Assembly (NCBI GenBank): GCA_016758965.1
Contig: JAEPRB010000120.1
Span: forward strand, 59,275-123,274
Direction: 5' to 3'
DNA from: Circinella minor
Taxonomy: Eukaryota; Mucoromycota; Mucoromycetes; Mucorales; Lichtheimiaceae
DNA length: 64,000 bases
Notes under the pieces: model-generated
Databases searched by the model: none
Seen by the model: the letters and a program-made list of their open reading frames with translations, nothing else
What the model was told of the DNA's origin: nothing
Made by a program: the position numbers and the translations under genes
In this document: one piece after another, positions 60,604 to 64,000 of the stretch
Numbering within the stretch: position 1 is the stretch's first letter
How the letters are laid out: each line of letters opens with the position of its first letter

Positions 60604-62717
60604 AATAAGATATTATCTATACTAATCCCATTCCTTCCTCCTCGGACCTCCCTAGTACGGTTACGATCACACCACTTGCGATATCTATATATTTAACCCA
60701 AAAATAACATAATCAATTAAATAAAATTCTTCATTCTTGAGGTGACAAATTGAAATTACTGATTATGATAAACCAAATCATCATGGAATATTAAATACAA
60801 ATAAAATGTATTTACCCTGTTGCCATAAAAATATACTCTTTTGTACGTAGAGTAGTAAAGAATCGAAATAAATCTTGAACAAGGCATATCAACAATGGTG
60901 ACTCTGTGGAGAAAGCAGTTTCTATAAGTACCAAAAAGTCAGTACAGTGATAAAGCTATACATCTTTGTTAATTGATATTAATACCCATTCATCTCGTTC
61001 ACCTCATTATCAAGTCATTACCTTGTTAACACAATTATACAGCAACAATAAGCATAGTCTGTACTATTTTACTTCATTCGGAACCAGAATACGAGTCTTT
61101 CTTGCTTTGCTCAACTGACAAACTTAAATAAGAAAAAAAGTAAGAAAAACTAGTGTTATAATTCTCTGTTCCCCCCCCCACTATTACCAACGATCGCAAT
61201 ACTTGTTTTAATACTTACTTTATTATGGTCGTTTTCTCTGCCGTATCATATTAGTCATCTTGTGTATAAATGTGAGGAGTTTTTTTTTTAAACGCGGAAT
61301 CAAAGTCAAGGGAACTCATGAATTTATTATGTTTCACTTCCTTTGACTAAAACCACTCGGTATCAATCAAAGCCTTAAATGAAAGTACAATTAAAGGTGC
61401 AACTGGATTTTTATGCAATATCGGCACCAGTGTAGGCCCCAATAAACAGTACATGTCCATTATAGAGACTCATCTTGATAGCCTTGAAAAAAAAACCATC
61501 ATTCATCAAATATTTTTTTTTACCATGTGCTTTATCACACTAAAGGTATGAAGCCAGTAAAACGTGAAAGTCTACTGATAATGACGACATACAGTTATGT
61601 TTAGGCACACAATTCCAAGTGAATGGAGGTGAACCAAACAACTTGGGTAAAATAAATAAATAAATAAACAAAGGTATACACAGGATGACCAACATGAGGG
61701 ACGACCATTGCATTAACTAAATAATAAAACAAGTGTTCCGTAGAAACACTTGCTCCATTGAATGCCATGCATTTGCCTCTAAAAAAGAAAACAAGAAGTT
61801 AGTTAAAACAAAATGGAGAATAATTACAAAAAATAACAATAGTAGAAAAAAAAAAGAATGTAAAAGTAAAATGAGGGTCATGACTTTTAAGGTACATGAC
61901 AATAAAAGAGAGTGTCAATAAAATAATAGTTTTGTACTTACCAGTTACAGACACGAAAAAAATTTGGGGAAAGAGAGAGAGAAAAAAAAAACCTCAGATT
62001 AGCTTATTTTATAATGGTTCTCAGCCAATAAGGAGACCTCAAATAACCCACTGCATTATTTTACAGTGTATACCTTCTACAGTGTAAAGGTTCTCAAATG
62101 ACATTGTGACTATGCAATAGTAGTTTAGAATTATTATTTGGATAAAATACATATACTTGCGTTTTTTGGTTTTTGAAATGGAAAGCATTTTCCATAATGC
62201 AAGACGCGATTGAGTATTTTATAAGTAAGTAAAGTTTTGACTCTATATAAAACTAGATAAGGTCCCTGCAATCTGAAAACTAGTCAAGATAAAAGATAAT
62301 TTCTTTTAACAATATAACATATTGTAACCATAGAAATATATAGCGTGTTATCAAGAATCCTATGTAATATCATTGTCGTCAAGGGGAAGAAAGGACCCGT
62401 TAGAATGAAACAGCTTTAGGTTAGAATTCAAAAGACAGTAGAGCCAGCTTGTATCAGGCATAAATTTCAAGTTATGCCGTGGAGAAATCGAAAGAGCCAA
62501 ATTTCCCCGACATCTGCATAAAAAACTTACTTCATACATTATACATTTTAAACTGACTCTACCCTGACATGAAAAAAGCGTGACAATAGACGAATTATAC
62601 TAGTGGGTAAATGATAGCAGATACGAACTTGGTCAGAATAGATTCTTAAGACTTGACGGTTCAACCTCACCCCGTGACAACTCCCATCCTTTTGGTCTCT
62701 TCTAATACAGTTCAGCT
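60604..62717. other. 2.1-kb gene-free stretch
   Basis: AT-rich with C-run 61171-61179 and TAAA tandem repeats near 61654-61670. ORFs are short and low-complexity. No RNA gene recognised. Confidence 0.5.
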
Positions 62718-62961
62718 CCGTTGTGGATTAAGCGTGTTCCCGTTGTGTATGTGAAAAGAAATAAGCCCCGTTGTGGATTAAGCATGTTTCCGTTGCATGT
62801 AAAAAGAAATAAGCCCCGTTGTGGATTAAGCGTGTTCCCGTTGTGTATGTGAAAAGAAATAAGCCCCGTTGTGGATTAAGCATGTCCCCGTTGCATATGA
62901 AAAGAAATAAGCCCCGTTGTGGATTAAGCGTGTTCCTGTTGTGTAAGAAAAGAAATAACCC
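62718..62961 (+). repeat. Minisatellite of alternating 50- and 48-bp units
   Basis: Five units begin with CCGTTGTGGATTAAGC at 62718, 62768, 62816, 62866 and 62914. Units 1 and 3 (50 bp) carry GTGTTCCCGTTGTGTATGTG. Units 2 and 4 (48 bp) carry ATGT(T/C)(T/C)CCGTTGCAT. Unit 5 is a shortened first type. The array is therefore a 98-bp dimer repeated twice plus a half. Each unit ends AAAGAAATAAGCC or a close variant. Confidence 0.9.
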
Positions 62962-63840
62962 AATAGGTTGTGATCCAGGAATTGACCATTGTCTCTTCAT
63001 TTAATGCTAGTATTTATATTCTAAGGGCTTTACGTAGGCAAAATGAAAATATAGTGTTTCTGGTATGTAGATAAAATTTTTGTATAAAATTCTCTTTCTT
63101 TCTTTTTTTTTCTTGTGCTGATTTCTTGACACTAATGACATGGCAACAAATATAATTAGGGGTAAAAAAAATCCAAGTTTACACTGTGAAAGAGATTCAG
63201 TTACATTATTGGTACAGTAATTTTTTTTTATTGGAGAACGTTCTCTATTGGCACAGTAGTCCGTGCCGTTTGTGTTTTGTTAAGAATAAACAAGATGTGC
63301 TGCAACAAATCTTTTTGTTCATCAAGCTTTTTTTTAAGCTAGACTGTATAATTACGATTTTTTTTTTCTCTTCTCATCTTTTGTAGAAATGTGGTAGTAT
63401 ACACATCATCGGGGGTAAGCACAGGCTATGAAAAACAAATGGCTCTTAAACGTAAAAATTTCAAAAATAACGTCAAACTAAGGACTAGCTTCTCAAACTA
63501 TATTACCATGACAATTATTGTTGCCTTGTTACCATTTTTTTTATCCTTTTCTAAATCATTATTTTCATGGTGAACAAGTAATGTTTAGTTGCATTATGCA
63601 TAATTCTTGGACGGAATTTTAAGCATAAAGTCATTTTTCTGGACGGTCTTTTTCATTAACATAACTTTTTCTTACTTAATAATAAGATCTACTTTCAACT
63701 TCTGGACATTATTCAAAGTTATAAATAGTTGGCTGCTTTTTTTTAAAAAATAAATAAATGAATAAAGGTGACTAAAACATTACGTAAGGTTAATAGTATT
63801 GATAAAATACTCACCCTTTTTAGTCTTAGAGTAGGAAGTT
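62962..63840. other. gene-free stretch right of the minisatellite
   Basis: Several T-runs and short ORFs without resemblance to proteins. Nothing else recognised. Confidence 0.45.
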
Positions 63841-63844
63841 TCTC

Positions 63845-64000
63845 ACCCCTCTACCCCACATTCCCAAAAAGAGGGGCTCGTCTATTTGCACCCCCCCTCT
63901 TCCACATAAAAAAAAAATCTTGCACCCCCCCTCCCAGGTCCGGCCCGGGATTCACCCCCCCTCTGCAAAAATAAAAAGGTCTTTTTGAAAATAATTTACG
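63845..64000 (+). repeat. C-rich interspersed-repeat-like sequence at the window edge
   Basis: CACCCCCCCTC recurs at 63891, 63925 and 63955, with a weaker copy near 63846. A GC-rich core GGTCCGGCCCGGG lies between the last two full copies. Base composition is unlike everything else in the window, which suggests the end of a dispersed repeat or transposon continuing to the right. Confidence 0.45.

Noticed and set aside
62718..62961. CRISPR-like regular repeat spacing
   Set aside because: The units are wholly repeated with no unique spacers and two alternating lengths, so it is a minisatellite; the genome is also eukaryotic.
62728..63000. 90-codon minus-strand ORF with repeated peptide (LIHNGAYFF)
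   Set aside because: It is a by-product of the minisatellite; no start context, homology or conserved frame (the 50-bp units shift frame).

Overview
The window looks like nuclear DNA of an early-diverging fungus, probably Mucoromycota (Mucorales-like). It is AT-rich, its genes are cut by many short introns (mostly 50-120 bp, GTAAGT-type donors, TTTAG/TATAG acceptors), its proteins have N-, Q- and S-rich tracts, and its intergenic DNA is full of homopolymers and AT microsatellites. The gene set is clearly fungal (Medusa-type developmental regulator, Tao3/Mor2, Arp6, prefoldin subunit, Rpn1, Atg12). The exact lineage is an inference; no rRNA or other marker is present. I joined exons by hand from splice signals, reading frame and family conservation. 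Every multi-exon model listed as complete closes in frame.

Positions 1-53.4 kb are a dense, conserved core. In order: 3' end of RLI1/ABCE1 (+); FLVCR-like MFS transporter (-); HDDC2-type HD phosphohydrolase (-) divergent from EMC5 (+); TAO3/Furry/Mor2 (-, 2414 aa); prefoldin subunit 3 (-); a secreted pepsin-fold protein that lacks its second catalytic Asp (-); ARP6 (-) divergent from histone H3 (+); RPN1 (-) divergent from ATG12 (+); an S/N/Q-rich coiled-coil protein (-); eS10 (-); Medusa-like regulator (+); a membrane protein with a long Pro/Gln/Tyr tail (+); an FYRN/FYRC chromatin protein (+); eS6 (+); and NUP192/NUP205 (-, 2174 aa). The genes serve ribosome biogenesis and recycling, protein folding and turnover, chromatin, nuclear transport and polarized growth. 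They are not one pathway.

Positions 53.4-64 kb are different: gene-poor and repeat-bearing. The only long ORF is an intronless 973-codon gene (minus strand). Its N-terminus matches the GIY-YIG nuclease pattern, and a central segment resembles the uracil-DNA-glycosylase superfamily. This is the best candidate for something undescribed. Next to it lie a decayed fragment resembling the C-terminal part of a DNA transposase, a four-unit array with strikingly constant internal spacing (60.27-60.60 kb), a minisatellite of alternating 50/48-bp units (62.72-62.96 kb), and a C-rich interspersed-repeat-like end (63.84-64 kb).

The main regulatory observation is that both ribosomal-protein genes carry GTTACCATGGAAA (an RFX X-box-like sequence) and GGATGGATGGAT, in gene orientation, inside introns near their 5' ends. 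I saw no tRNA, rRNA or CRISPR.
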